Shown here: one piece after another, positions 54,017 through 62,547 of the stretch
Layout: the number at the start of each line of letters is the position of its first letter
Numbering within the stretch: the first letter of the stretch is position 1
Source of the DNA: Paenibacillus alvei DSM 29
GTDB taxonomy: Bacteria; Bacillota; Bacilli; Paenibacillales; Paenibacillaceae
NCBI RefSeq assembly: GCF_000293805.1
Contig: NZ_AMBZ01000001.1
Coordinates: 586,001-650,000, forward strand
Direction: 5' to 3'
DNA: 64,000 bases
The notes under the pieces: model-generated
Seen by the model: the letters and a program-made list of their open reading frames with translations, nothing else
Database searches by the model: none
Told to the model about the DNA's origin: nothing
Position numbers and translations under genes: made by a program

Positions 54017-57000
54017 CTACTCCATTACATGTCTCCGCAATGCAAACAGCTCCCGCAATTCGGTTGGAGACAGCTCTGTAATCCACTTCTCTCCGCCGCC
54101 AATTACTTGTTCATTCAAGGTTTGCTTCTGCTCAATCATATCATCAATCCGCTCTTCAAGGGTTCCAAGGGCAATCAGCTTGTATACTTGCACATTGCGT
54201 GTCTGTCCGATTCGATACGCCCGGTCAGACGCCTGATTCTCCACCGCTGGGTTCCACCAGCGATCGTAATGGAACACATGGTTAGCAGCTGTCAGATTCA
54301 GCCCTGTGCCGCCAGCCTTAAGCGATAAGATGAAAATGCGAGGCCGTTCTTCCTCCGGCAGCGATTCATCCTGAAATCGCTGAACCATGCGATCACGTTC
54401 AGCCTTCGGTACACTACCATGCAGAAATGGAACTGATTCCTTCGTGTTTCGCTCAAGTACTTCTTGCAGCAACTTTCCCGTCTCGGCATATTGTGTAAAT
54501 ATGAGACTTCGTTCCCCTGTCGAACGCAGTTCCTCCAGCATTTCCAACAAGCGCGTCAGCTTGCCCGAACGAGTGGAATCCCGTCCCGTTGCCCGATCTC
54601 GCAGCACAAGGGACGGATGATTGCATACCTGCTTCAGCTTCGTTATTGCAGCCAACACTCTGCCCCTTCGTTCCATTGGATCAAGCTGATCCAGATCCTC
54701 GAACAACGCGTGCAGCGTCTGCTCATACACCGAAGCCTGCTCAGCTGTTAACGGCACATAGACCTTCGATTCATTTTTATCCGGCAAATCAAGCTGAATC
54801 TCCGGATCCCGCTTTAGCCTGCGCAACAGAAACGGCTGCACAAGCCGCTGGACGAGCTTCGTCCACTCCGCATCTCGACTGCGCTCAATCGGATTGACGT
54901 AGGTTTTCCGGAACTGGGCCAGTGTACCCAAGTACCCTGGGTTGACGAAGTCAAAGATGGACCACAGCTCAGTCAAATGGTTTTCCATTGGCGTACCCGT
55001 CAGCGCTATTCGGTGCCTAGCACGCAGCTTCCGAATTGCTGCCGACTGCTTCGCATAGGGATTCTTAATATTCTGTGCCTCATCCAAACATACCGAATTC
55101 CACATAACCGGCCATAGCAGCTCGCGATCCATTAATGCCAGCGTATAGGTTGTAATTACTACATCGGCACTTTGAATCTCCTTTGCAAACCTTTCATCCC
55201 GAAGCCGATCAGCCCCATAATGCAAATATACCTGAAGATCTGGAGCGAATCGCTCCAATTCCTTCTGCCAGTTGCCGATTAGCGAGGTCGGGCAGATTAA
55301 CAGGGAAGGCCCGGAATCCGGTTCAACTTCCCTCACTCTTAACACGTAAGCAATCCATTGTATGGTTTTTCCTAGTCCCATATCATCTGCTAGACAAGCG
55401 CCAAGCCCGAAACGGCGAAGGAACATCAACCAAGAGTACCCGTCAGCCTGATATTTCCGCAGTGTTCCGAGCAATCCTGCCGGCATAGCGCTTGGCGGAA
55501 TCGATTCATGATGCTGGAGCATGGCAAGCCAGTGCTGCAACTGCTCATTCAGCTCTAATTCAAGCCGAAGACGATTGTCCCGCTCCATGTCCTCCTCCAG
55601 CAAGCCTTCCTCCAGCCGCTGACGCTCCATAGCCATATGATGTTCGAGCACCTCGCCGAATGTCATTCCGCCGCCATCCACCTGATTCATTAGGCGACGG
55701 ATTTCCTTTACGTCGTCAGGATTCAATTGAATCCATTGGCCATTCAGCCGGACAAGCCTCCGATCCTCTTCAATCAGTTGGCGGAATTCTGCTTCACTTA
55801 CGTCTACATCCCCGATTGCAAGTCTCCAATCAAACTGAATCATCTGATTAATACCCATCGTCGAAGCAGAGAAGGATCCTGCAGAGGATGGAACACGCGC
55901 TTTAAGCCGTGTTCTCATTTGACGTACTCGCTGCCACCAAGCGGGGACGATCACTCGAAATCCTGCCTCTGCAAGCAACAAGCTTCCCTCAGCTAAGAAG
56001 CGCCATGCTTCTTCTTCCCCAAGCCTCTCCTTCAATCGGCACCAAGTAGCATTAGCCGTTTTTTCTACCGTATCTATCTGGCCAATTCCGCTAGTTTCTT
56101 GAATTTTGATAAGTGGTTCATTATCGGAATCCTTCAATTGGCTGTTCGATGTCTCTTCAAGCCACGGGACGATCCGCAGCACCTTACGAATATCCCGAGA
56201 CAGTCGTTCTTGCAGAAACGGCTTCCATGCCTCCGGGAAGTCTCCTGCTGCTGCCTTCACTTGACAGGACGTGTCACTCTCATCCATGCCTTTGCTCCAT
56301 ACGCATGCCACTTGAACATCGGGATCTCCTTTTTCCTGCAGCAATATGCGCAATGCCCACGGCATACGTTCCTGCTCCGGCTCATCAATGCGAAGCACAA
56401 CACGAAAAGGAGTCTCGTCAATCGACCATCCTATCATTTCCAGCCAATCCTGCTCGCTTGTCCACTGTGACCGCTGTGAAGGTATCCGCATCTCTTCCAG
56501 CTCCGGACGCACTCGCAACACTTCCGAGCGCAACAAATTCCGATCCTGATTGTCAGTCAACAATTCGGCCATCAGGTCATCGAACCAATCGACTAACTCC
56601 GGATGCTCTATTTGTTCAGCTTGATAAAGCAATTTGTCTATCGTCTTCTGCTCAGACTCGCTCAGCAGCAGCTCCCAGCCAAATGATCCCGCCTTCCATT
56701 TCTCGAAGGACGGCTCGAATCGGCCTTCGCGCAGCACCTCCATATACAGCTTCGCCATAGTACAAGCAATACGGAAGCTATCTCCCTGCTTCAGCTCCGT
56801 CCAGCGCACGCCTGGCGCCATCGCGACCGCCTCCAGCATTTCAGCCGCAGTAACCACAATTCCTTCGATCCGTCCCTCATTCTCTATGGGAAGCATCGTG
56901 CCATAGAAGGAAGGAGCATGCCAACCGAACAGCAAATGCTTCAGAGCACGTACGTCTCGCCGTATTCCACTATGGAACAACAGGAATGTCCCGTCACCTC

Positions 57001-57040
57001 GCTTCATGCATTCTACAATCCAAGGCGATTGTTCGATCAT
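54017..57040 (-). CDS. SNF2-family DNA-dependent ATPase
   Basis: A 1007-residue protein. Residues 1-520 are the N-terminal region found in bacterial SNF2 proteins. The helicase core has Walker A DMGLGKT (553-559), DEAQ box (653-656) and, later, SLIFTQYAETGKLL, LSLKAGGTGLNLTAANHVFHYDRWWNPAVENQASDRAYRIGQ (motifs V-VI). Such enzymes translocate on duplex DNA and strip or remodel proteins. Its start overlaps the stop of the SWIM-protein gene by 4 bp, a pairing seen in many bacteria. Function in the cell is not established. Confidence 0.93.
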   Translation of the reverse strand: MIEQSPWIVECMKRGDGTFLLFHSGIRRDVRALKHLLFGWHAPSFYGTMLPIENEGRIEGIVVTAAEMLEAVAMAPGVRWTELKQGDSFRIACTMAKLYMEVLREGRFEPSFEKWKAGSFGWELLLSESEQKTIDKLLYQAEQIEHPELVDWFDDLMAELLTDNQDRNLLRSEVLRVRPELEEMRIPSQRSQWTSEQDWLEMIGWSIDETPFRVVLRIDEPEQERMPWALRILLQEKGDPDVQVACVWSKGMDESDTSCQVKAAAGDFPEAWKPFLQERLSRDIRKVLRIVPWLEETSNSQLKDSDNEPLIKIQETSGIGQIDTVEKTANATWCRLKERLGEEEAWRFLAEGSLLLAEAGFRVIVPAWWQRVRQMRTRLKARVPSSAGSFSASTMGINQMIQFDWRLAIGDVDVSEAEFRQLIEEDRRLVRLNGQWIQLNPDDVKEIRRLMNQVDGGGMTFGEVLEHHMAMERQRLEEGLLEEDMERDNRLRLELELNEQLQHWLAMLQHHESIPPSAMPAGLLGTLRKYQADGYSWLMFLRRFGLGACLADDMGLGKTIQWIAYVLRVREVEPDSGPSLLICPTSLIGNWQKELERFAPDLQVYLHYGADRLRDERFAKEIQSADVVITTYTLALMDRELLWPVMWNSVCLDEAQNIKNPYAKQSAAIRKLRARHRIALTGTPMENHLTELWSIFDFVNPGYLGTLAQFRKTYVNPIERSRDAEWTKLVQRLVQPFLLRRLKRDPEIQLDLPDKNESKVYVPLTAEQASVYEQTLHALFEDLDQLDPMERRGRVLAAITKLKQVCNHPSLVLRDRATGRDSTRSGKLTRLLEMLEELRSTGERSLIFTQYAETGKLLQEVLERNTKESVPFLHGSVPKAERDRMVQRFQDESLPEEERPRIFILSLKAGGTGLNLTAANHVFHYDRWWNPAVENQASDRAYRIGQTRNVQVYKLIALGTLEERIDDMIEQKQTLNEQVIGGGEKWITELSPTELRELFALRRHVME

Positions 57041-58665
57041 GTCAGCAGTGCCCCTCCCCTCAACTCTTCTTGAAATGCTCTTAGACGGGAATACCGTTCA
57101 TGTAAGCAATCCATGTATCGTTCCCACGTATGAAGTGAACCACTGCGCTCATACATAGAGCGCAGCTCATGCAGCAAAGTGACGGCAATCCGATAATGAT
57201 CTCGATTGCGCTCTTCAATATGCCGCTCAATGGCTTGATGGTATAACGGCAGCAGCAAACTTGGCGCAGCATCTGCAACTCGTCTCCATTCCGCCACATC
57301 CGCTTCCGCTGGCGATATGCGGCGTACCATTTGAATATCCGCCCAATCCCGGTACCTGCCCTGTTCTAATAGGAATGTGGACAAATACGGATATATGCCG
57401 GGCAGCAATACAAGCAGCAAATCATCAAGCTCTTGATGCATATCGGCATGGGCATCGTATGACCGCTTCCACAATCCCCAATATCGCTCTAAAAGTTCAC
57501 GATGACGCGCTTGACTGACCATTGGGGCCAACGCCTTCAACCACATCAGCAGCTTCTCATGATCGCCACTGTCCATCCGCTCATCGGCATACTGCAAAAA
57601 TCGCTCCGGATCATTATAGAAAGTAAGTGCATGCAGATGGCCAATTGCCCGTTCATCATAGCCTAACAAGGACTCGATATGGATGAGCGCAACCCGTATG
57701 GCGTCACGAAGGCGAGGCCGAAGTTCGGACAAAGGCTTCAATCGTTCCTGCAGACGCGTTCGCGCAAGGCGCAATTCATCTGGATGGTTCAATATTTCCG
57801 ACCACACGAGCGCAAAGACTGCAAGCCTATCCACAGGCGACTCCTCTTCAGATAGGGCAATCTGCTCCGCTACTATGCCCAAATATCGGACATGCTCCCT
57901 ATAATTTGTTGGAAGCTCTGAACGTTCAAATTTCTTACACAGTTCCTTTAACTCCTCCATGCAAGGATGTACGGCATCATCCGCCGAAATATCCCGGGAA
58001 TGGTATCCGCGTGCAGCCTGCGCATAGCGCTCTGCCATCTGCTGAATCAAGAACAACTGTACATGCATCCGCAGCAGCGTTTGTATCGATTTAGGCATCG
58101 CCTCGCTATCGCGATACAGCTGCTCTTGTACCCATTTCGTAATTTCCGTTACGGATGATTGAAAATCGGTGAAGGGCTTTGCATATTTTCTATGAAAAAA
58201 GAGATGCCACTCCTTTGCAGAAGCATCCTGTGAGAGTGTCATCTGGCTGGCGCGGATACGGCGTTCCCGCTCTGCCTTCTGTGCTTCGCGCTTGCGTGCA
58301 GCAGTGCGTTGTCTCTCGAGCTCGATGTAGGCATGACGGAAATCAGATAAATACAGCTCCGGCTTTTTACCCGCCGCTTCGCATAATTGGAAAAACACGG
58401 CCGCCTTATGCTTGCACCCACTTCCAGCCTGACACGTACACGTACTCTCCTCGACCCGCTTCATATGAAACCTTACATGATAGTGCTCTGTCTCATGTAC
58501 ATCAGCCTGAATGATCCGAGTCCGTCCCTCAGCCTTGCGCACACGGGACACTGCATGCTTGCGATAATATCGCCAGCCTTGCTCCAGCGTCGCGTACGTA
58601 AAGTGCTCCTTCATTTGACCGGCGAGCCGGTTGATGTCGTCCACAGTGACGTCCGGTTGCAGCAA
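57037..58665 (-). CDS. SWIM zinc-finger protein
   Basis: 542 residues. A SWIM finger C-x-C-x5-C-x-H occupies residues 76-86 (STCTCQAGSGCKH), preceded by a beta-rich segment. The rest is helical, Arg/Glu-rich and without recognised domains. The start is a TTG at 58665, eight bases after GGAGGG; the next ATG has no ribosome site. SWIM fingers bind DNA or protein and often occur next to SNF2 ATPases, as here with a 4-bp overlap. It is the first gene of the SWIM-SNF2-SRAP group. Confidence 0.88.
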   Translation of the reverse strand: MLQPDVTVDDINRLAGQMKEHFTYATLEQGWRYYRKHAVSRVRKAEGRTRIIQADVHETEHYHVRFHMKRVEESTCTCQAGSGCKHKAAVFFQLCEAAGKKPELYLSDFRHAYIELERQRTAARKREAQKAERERRIRASQMTLSQDASAKEWHLFFHRKYAKPFTDFQSSVTEITKWVQEQLYRDSEAMPKSIQTLLRMHVQLFLIQQMAERYAQAARGYHSRDISADDAVHPCMEELKELCKKFERSELPTNYREHVRYLGIVAEQIALSEEESPVDRLAVFALVWSEILNHPDELRLARTRLQERLKPLSELRPRLRDAIRVALIHIESLLGYDERAIGHLHALTFYNDPERFLQYADERMDSGDHEKLLMWLKALAPMVSQARHRELLERYWGLWKRSYDAHADMHQELDDLLLVLLPGIYPYLSTFLLEQGRYRDWADIQMVRRISPAEADVAEWRRVADAAPSLLLPLYHQAIERHIEERNRDHYRIAVTLLHELRSMYERSGSLHTWERYMDCLHERYSRLRAFQEELRGGALLT

Positions 58666-58905
58666 CGTGATTACCCTCCATTACTACGGCTATACTTCTC
58701 CAGACCTGTCCGATCGCAAGCAGCCGCAAAATTCTGTATCCTTTCAGTTTACACAAAAAAACCGGAATATAGAAGAAAAAGAGCGTCTCCAATATGGAAA
58801 CACTCTTTACATCCTCTTGTGCGGGTTCATTCCTCGCCTAATTCAGTTCATTAAAACGTCTTGTAGAAAGGAACCCTCAAAGTTATGAAGAATGCTCCTT
58901 CCTGC

Positions 58906-59961
58906 TCATACAGTAGACTCCAACGTCCCTTCGGGTTCTTGGCTGTTCGATCCGCGAACCTCCGCTACCGTTCGAATCGGATAGCGGCGGAATACAATCG
59001 AGCCGAGAAGCCCCGCACCAGCGCCTGCTAATGCACATAGCACAGCTGCAATCGTAACGATTACAGGATCATTGAAGCCGTACATCACCATAAGACCTGC
59101 TATCGGCGTTGCCGTACCTGTCGCATTGTTGATGAGACCAAAGAGTGCCACAATCACGCCTGCAGCCGCCCCTCCGATAAAATTCGTCACATAGACCGGA
59201 ATCGGATTGGCCGATATTAGATCCGCCTGGGTCAGCGGCTCTATGGCGACCGCAAGCGTTGTTCTGCGGTCACCAAACTTCATACGATGGAAAAAGACGA
59301 AGTTCATGAATGAAGAGCCCATAACTGACAAGGCTCCAATCGCCATAGGCAAACCGGTTAAGCCGAGCATGGCCGTTAGCGCCATCGAACTGAGCGGTGC
59401 TGTCGCCACTACAGTGATCACGCCGCCCAATATAATGCCCATAATAATCGGATTATTGGTAGCCGTAGCCGAGATGATGCTGCCAATGTTGAGCAATGTT
59501 GCGTCAACAACTGGGCTTATAAGCTTGGCCAAGCAGCGTACCAAGGGCGCAGCTACTACAATACATGCGATTAGATCAAGTCCTGCCGGCACCTTTTTCT
59601 CGAACATCTTTACGAGAAACGAGACGATGTAGCCAGCTATAAAGCCCGGCAGAAGCCCTTGCCCCCCGCAAGCGACACCGAGCATTAGCGCATACACTGG
59701 CGATACTCCCATAGCCAGGGATACGAGCGATGCTGCGGCAACACCGCCGAGCCCCCCTGCCGTTATTCCTACTTCCCCTAAGAAATCCAGCTTCAGCATG
59801 TCTCCCCCGACATAACGGTGGAACGCTTCAACCAAAAAGCTGGCCACGGCAGCATTCGCCAAGGCTCCCATCGCCTTCATCCCGTTAGGCGCCTTGAAGC
59901 TAAATAAACTAAATAAAGATAGTACAAGCAGCAGCAATGCTATTCCTTGAATGATTTGCAT
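58906..59961 (-). CDS. PTS EIIC-like membrane protein
   Basis: A 351-residue protein with nine to ten hydrophobic segments, Gly/Ala-rich. The sequence NNPIIMGIILGGVITVVATAPLSSMALTAMLG and GSSFMNFVFFHRMKFGDRR are typical of the PTS_EIIC_2 family (membrane proteins related to sugar phosphotransferase IIC). No IIA or IIB partner is nearby, so it may be a non-PTS permease or rely on a remote partner. The start follows GGGGGAGAGAAG. The C-terminal tail (SQEPEGTLESTV) is polar. Confidence 0.8.
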   Translation of the reverse strand: MQIIQGIALLLLVLSLFSLFSFKAPNGMKAMGALANAAVASFLVEAFHRYVGGDMLKLDFLGEVGITAGGLGGVAAASLVSLAMGVSPVYALMLGVACGGQGLLPGFIAGYIVSFLVKMFEKKVPAGLDLIACIVVAAPLVRCLAKLISPVVDATLLNIGSIISATATNNPIIMGIILGGVITVVATAPLSSMALTAMLGLTGLPMAIGALSVMGSSFMNFVFFHRMKFGDRRTTLAVAIEPLTQADLISANPIPVYVTNFIGGAAAGVIVALFGLINNATGTATPIAGLMVMYGFNDPVIVTIAAVLCALAGAGAGLLGSIVFRRYPIRTVAEVRGSNSQEPEGTLESTV

Positions 59962-60104
59962 CTTCTCTCCCCCAATGCATGTACTGCAAGCAAATCATGT
60001 AGGTTTCGAAATCCGTAAGACTATATGTGCACTCATTGTAGCAATTGAAGAGTAAGGTTGCACTGTATATAATACCCATCCCAGACTATGATTACATTAT
60101 ATAC

Positions 60105-61424
60105 TTAACTTTGTGCCTCCGATTGTCGTTCCCGCATATTGGATGTGCCGTACTCTCGAATCGTCACTTTGACATCATATCGGATCACTGCTGTACTGAA
60201 AGTTTCATCCCAATTTTCCTTTTCTTGCTCCCACAGTCGAGGATAGGCGATGCGCAGCTTATCTCCGAATCTTAATACATCGGCACGATACTCCTTTTGC
60301 AGCTTATTAAGCAGCTTCGTTACGAGTTCTTTAATTCGTTTCTCCGTATCTGCTTCCAAACGCTTTAAGAACTTGTTATCAAAGTCATTTCCTCCACTCA
60401 TTTGTTCCCCAAGACGGCCATCCGACTCCACCCGCACATCGTATGATATTCGTCCATTTTCGACATGAGGAGTAATATGGCTCTTCACGTTTGTGATTTC
60501 GTATGCAGATATTTGGCCTGTGGCGTTATCCTTGCTTTTCACTATCCCCCCCTTGGCACCGCCCAGCACCCAGTTCACAGCCTCCATATCCTCCTCATTA
60601 AGGTAACCTAACTGCTTGCCTGTTTTGCCAGATATGACGGAAGCTCCCGACAATTTCAGCTCTTCATTAGCCGTGACTACATTTTGCAACAGAAAGCTGG
60701 TCATCGAATTCAGCTTATCTTGCAAATTGGTGAGGGACATCGGCTTCAGCAAACGGTTAGTCCGATAGTGATTATCTGATATTCCTAACAAACGGAGTGC
60801 AGGAATCTCCCCAGAGGTGTTGGTGTCCAATATTTCTTGTCCCGTTCCTTTACTGACATACACTAAGCAGCTTGGGCGAAACTCTTGTTCCCGCATGAAA
60901 AAGTCCAGCACTTCGCGAAAATTCATTTGTTTCGCCAACTCAGAGCCAATCACCAATGCTTTATAATGCTGCCCGAAAATCGGCTTCGATTCCTTGAGCG
61001 ATATTTCTCTTGATATCTGATAGATCGAGTCTCCTGACAACGAAACATTTCGATACTTTTTCTTGTTTCCTGACGCTTCTTGACCTGATGACTGCTCCGG
61101 CTTCGCCATTTGATAAGTTAACACAAGTCTTCGTTCACGAGGGTAATCCGCATCTTTTTTTTCAAATTCCTGTTCCTGCTTCACGGCATGACCGAGATCA
61201 ATCGCCGCTGCTACTGTGAAGTTCAAGTCCTCAATTTCCCGTCTGCTCCAACAGCCGCTCAGAAGCAGAAGACTGCAGGAGATAGCCATAATTCTCCTTG
61301 CTGTGCGCAGCCAACTTCCATTCTGGTGGATTTGATCGGTTAGTCGTTTATCTGCACCATTCACAGCCGGAACAGCAATGCACTGGCAATTCGCTTGTGC
61401 CTTATTTCCATTGTTCCTGCTCAT
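60105..61424 (-). CDS. gerC: Spore germination lipoprotein, GerC family
   Basis: About 439 residues of the Ger(x)C family, the lipoprotein subunit of nutrient germinant receptors in the spore inner membrane. The lipobox LLSGC and the following WSRREIEDLNFTVAAAIDLG are characteristic. The ATG at 61424 overlaps the gerB stop (ATGA). This leaves about 44 residues ahead of the hydrophobic core, longer than usual; an internal ATG at 61289 has AAGGAG four bases upstream and could be the real start. It is the third gene of the gerABC operon. Confidence 0.92.
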   Translation of the reverse strand: MSRNNGNKAQANCQCIAVPAVNGADKRLTDQIHQNGSWLRTARRIMAISCSLLLLSGCWSRREIEDLNFTVAAAIDLGHAVKQEQEFEKKDADYPRERRLVLTYQMAKPEQSSGQEASGNKKKYRNVSLSGDSIYQISREISLKESKPIFGQHYKALVIGSELAKQMNFREVLDFFMREQEFRPSCLVYVSKGTGQEILDTNTSGEIPALRLLGISDNHYRTNRLLKPMSLTNLQDKLNSMTSFLLQNVVTANEELKLSGASVISGKTGKQLGYLNEEDMEAVNWVLGGAKGGIVKSKDNATGQISAYEITNVKSHITPHVENGRISYDVRVESDGRLGEQMSGGNDFDNKFLKRLEADTEKRIKELVTKLLNKLQKEYRADVLRFGDKLRIAYPRLWEQEKENWDETFSTAVIRYDVKVTIREYGTSNMRERQSEAQS

Positions 61425-62521
61425 TGCGCGCCAATTCTCCTTCTCCACTTCACAATGATGAGTAAAATAGCTGGCAAAATCCCAAACATGATCATGGCGA
61501 CATCACTAATCCGATCTCCCATAGAGAACAGATCATTAATATTTCTTGGCGACATTGAGGCAAGATAGATGACCGGAATAAGCGCGTACAGCATCGGACG
61601 AATATCCTTGTTCACCATTCGCGCAATGCCAAGTGCAGCCGCATAATGGGTGATCGCATACGTTGTAAAGATTTGAATTACCCAAATAACCAGCAGCAAG
61701 GATTCATAGCGTTCAAATAGAATCCCTGGGTATTCGAAGCTGCGGAACAATGTTATCGTCGGCCAGGTTTGGCTGACTACACCGCTAATCGATAAGGCTC
61801 CAACTACCATTACTACTGTCACAACGTAGAAGAGCATCGGAATGAGTATCCCGATTACAACCGCACGGACAGCCTTTTTCGGTGTAGACATGTACGCCTG
61901 CAGAACAAGCAGTATTTCAAAGCCGGAGAAGGAAAGCCCAGTTGTCTTTACCCCGTTCAATACAGGGCCAATCCCTTGTCCAAGTACTGGCCTTAAATTG
62001 TTAACATCAAATATTTTAAAGCTCAATAGCGCCAAGAACAGAATGGTCAATATCGTCAGCGGAAACACAATTTCGAAAAAGCGGGCAATCGCGGAAACCC
62101 CACCGACTATGATGTACATCCCCACCCACAGAAAAGACATGATCACAACCCAGCGCGGGGTTCCTTCAAGCAAGTACAGGTTCATCACTTCCGACATAGC
62201 CCGCACCATATTGCCAGATGTAGCTATGAAATAGATAATAATCGACGCATTCAGCACGATCCCTAGCCATTTTCCAACAATAAGCTGACTGTATTCATAA
62301 AAAGTTTTGCCTGGGTATTGCTGGCTAAGCTTCGCTACAATAATGCCGGCCACCATAGCTATAAGACCGCCGAGAATGACGGTCAACCAGATATCGGGCG
62401 TTTTAACCTTCTCCGCCGCTGCCCGGGGAAGCGTTAAAATGCCAACTCCTAAAATATAATTAGCCACAAATACAGCCGCCTGCTGTGTCGTTATTTTCTC
62501 ATTCGACCCAATTTGACTCAA
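61421..62521 (-). CDS. gerB: Spore germination protein, GerB family (endospore permease)
   Basis: A 366-residue protein of the GerB branch of the APC superfamily, with ten membrane segments. ITTQQAAVFVANYILGVGILTLPRAAAEK is the conserved N-terminus. GerB subunits form part of the receptor that recognises the germinant. It lies between gerA and gerC and overlaps gerC by 4 bp. The frame is complete and undamaged, in contrast to gerA. Confidence 0.94.
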   Translation of the reverse strand: MSQIGSNEKITTQQAAVFVANYILGVGILTLPRAAAEKVKTPDIWLTVILGGLIAMVAGIIVAKLSQQYPGKTFYEYSQLIVGKWLGIVLNASIIIYFIATSGNMVRAMSEVMNLYLLEGTPRWVVIMSFLWVGMYIIVGGVSAIARFFEIVFPLTILTILFLALLSFKIFDVNNLRPVLGQGIGPVLNGVKTTGLSFSGFEILLVLQAYMSTPKKAVRAVVIGILIPMLFYVVTVVMVVGALSISGVVSQTWPTITLFRSFEYPGILFERYESLLLVIWVIQIFTTYAITHYAAALGIARMVNKDIRPMLYALIPVIYLASMSPRNINDLFSMGDRISDVAMIMFGILPAILLIIVKWRRRIGAQ

Positions 62522-62547
62522 GATACTCCACAGCTCCTTCTATCAGC

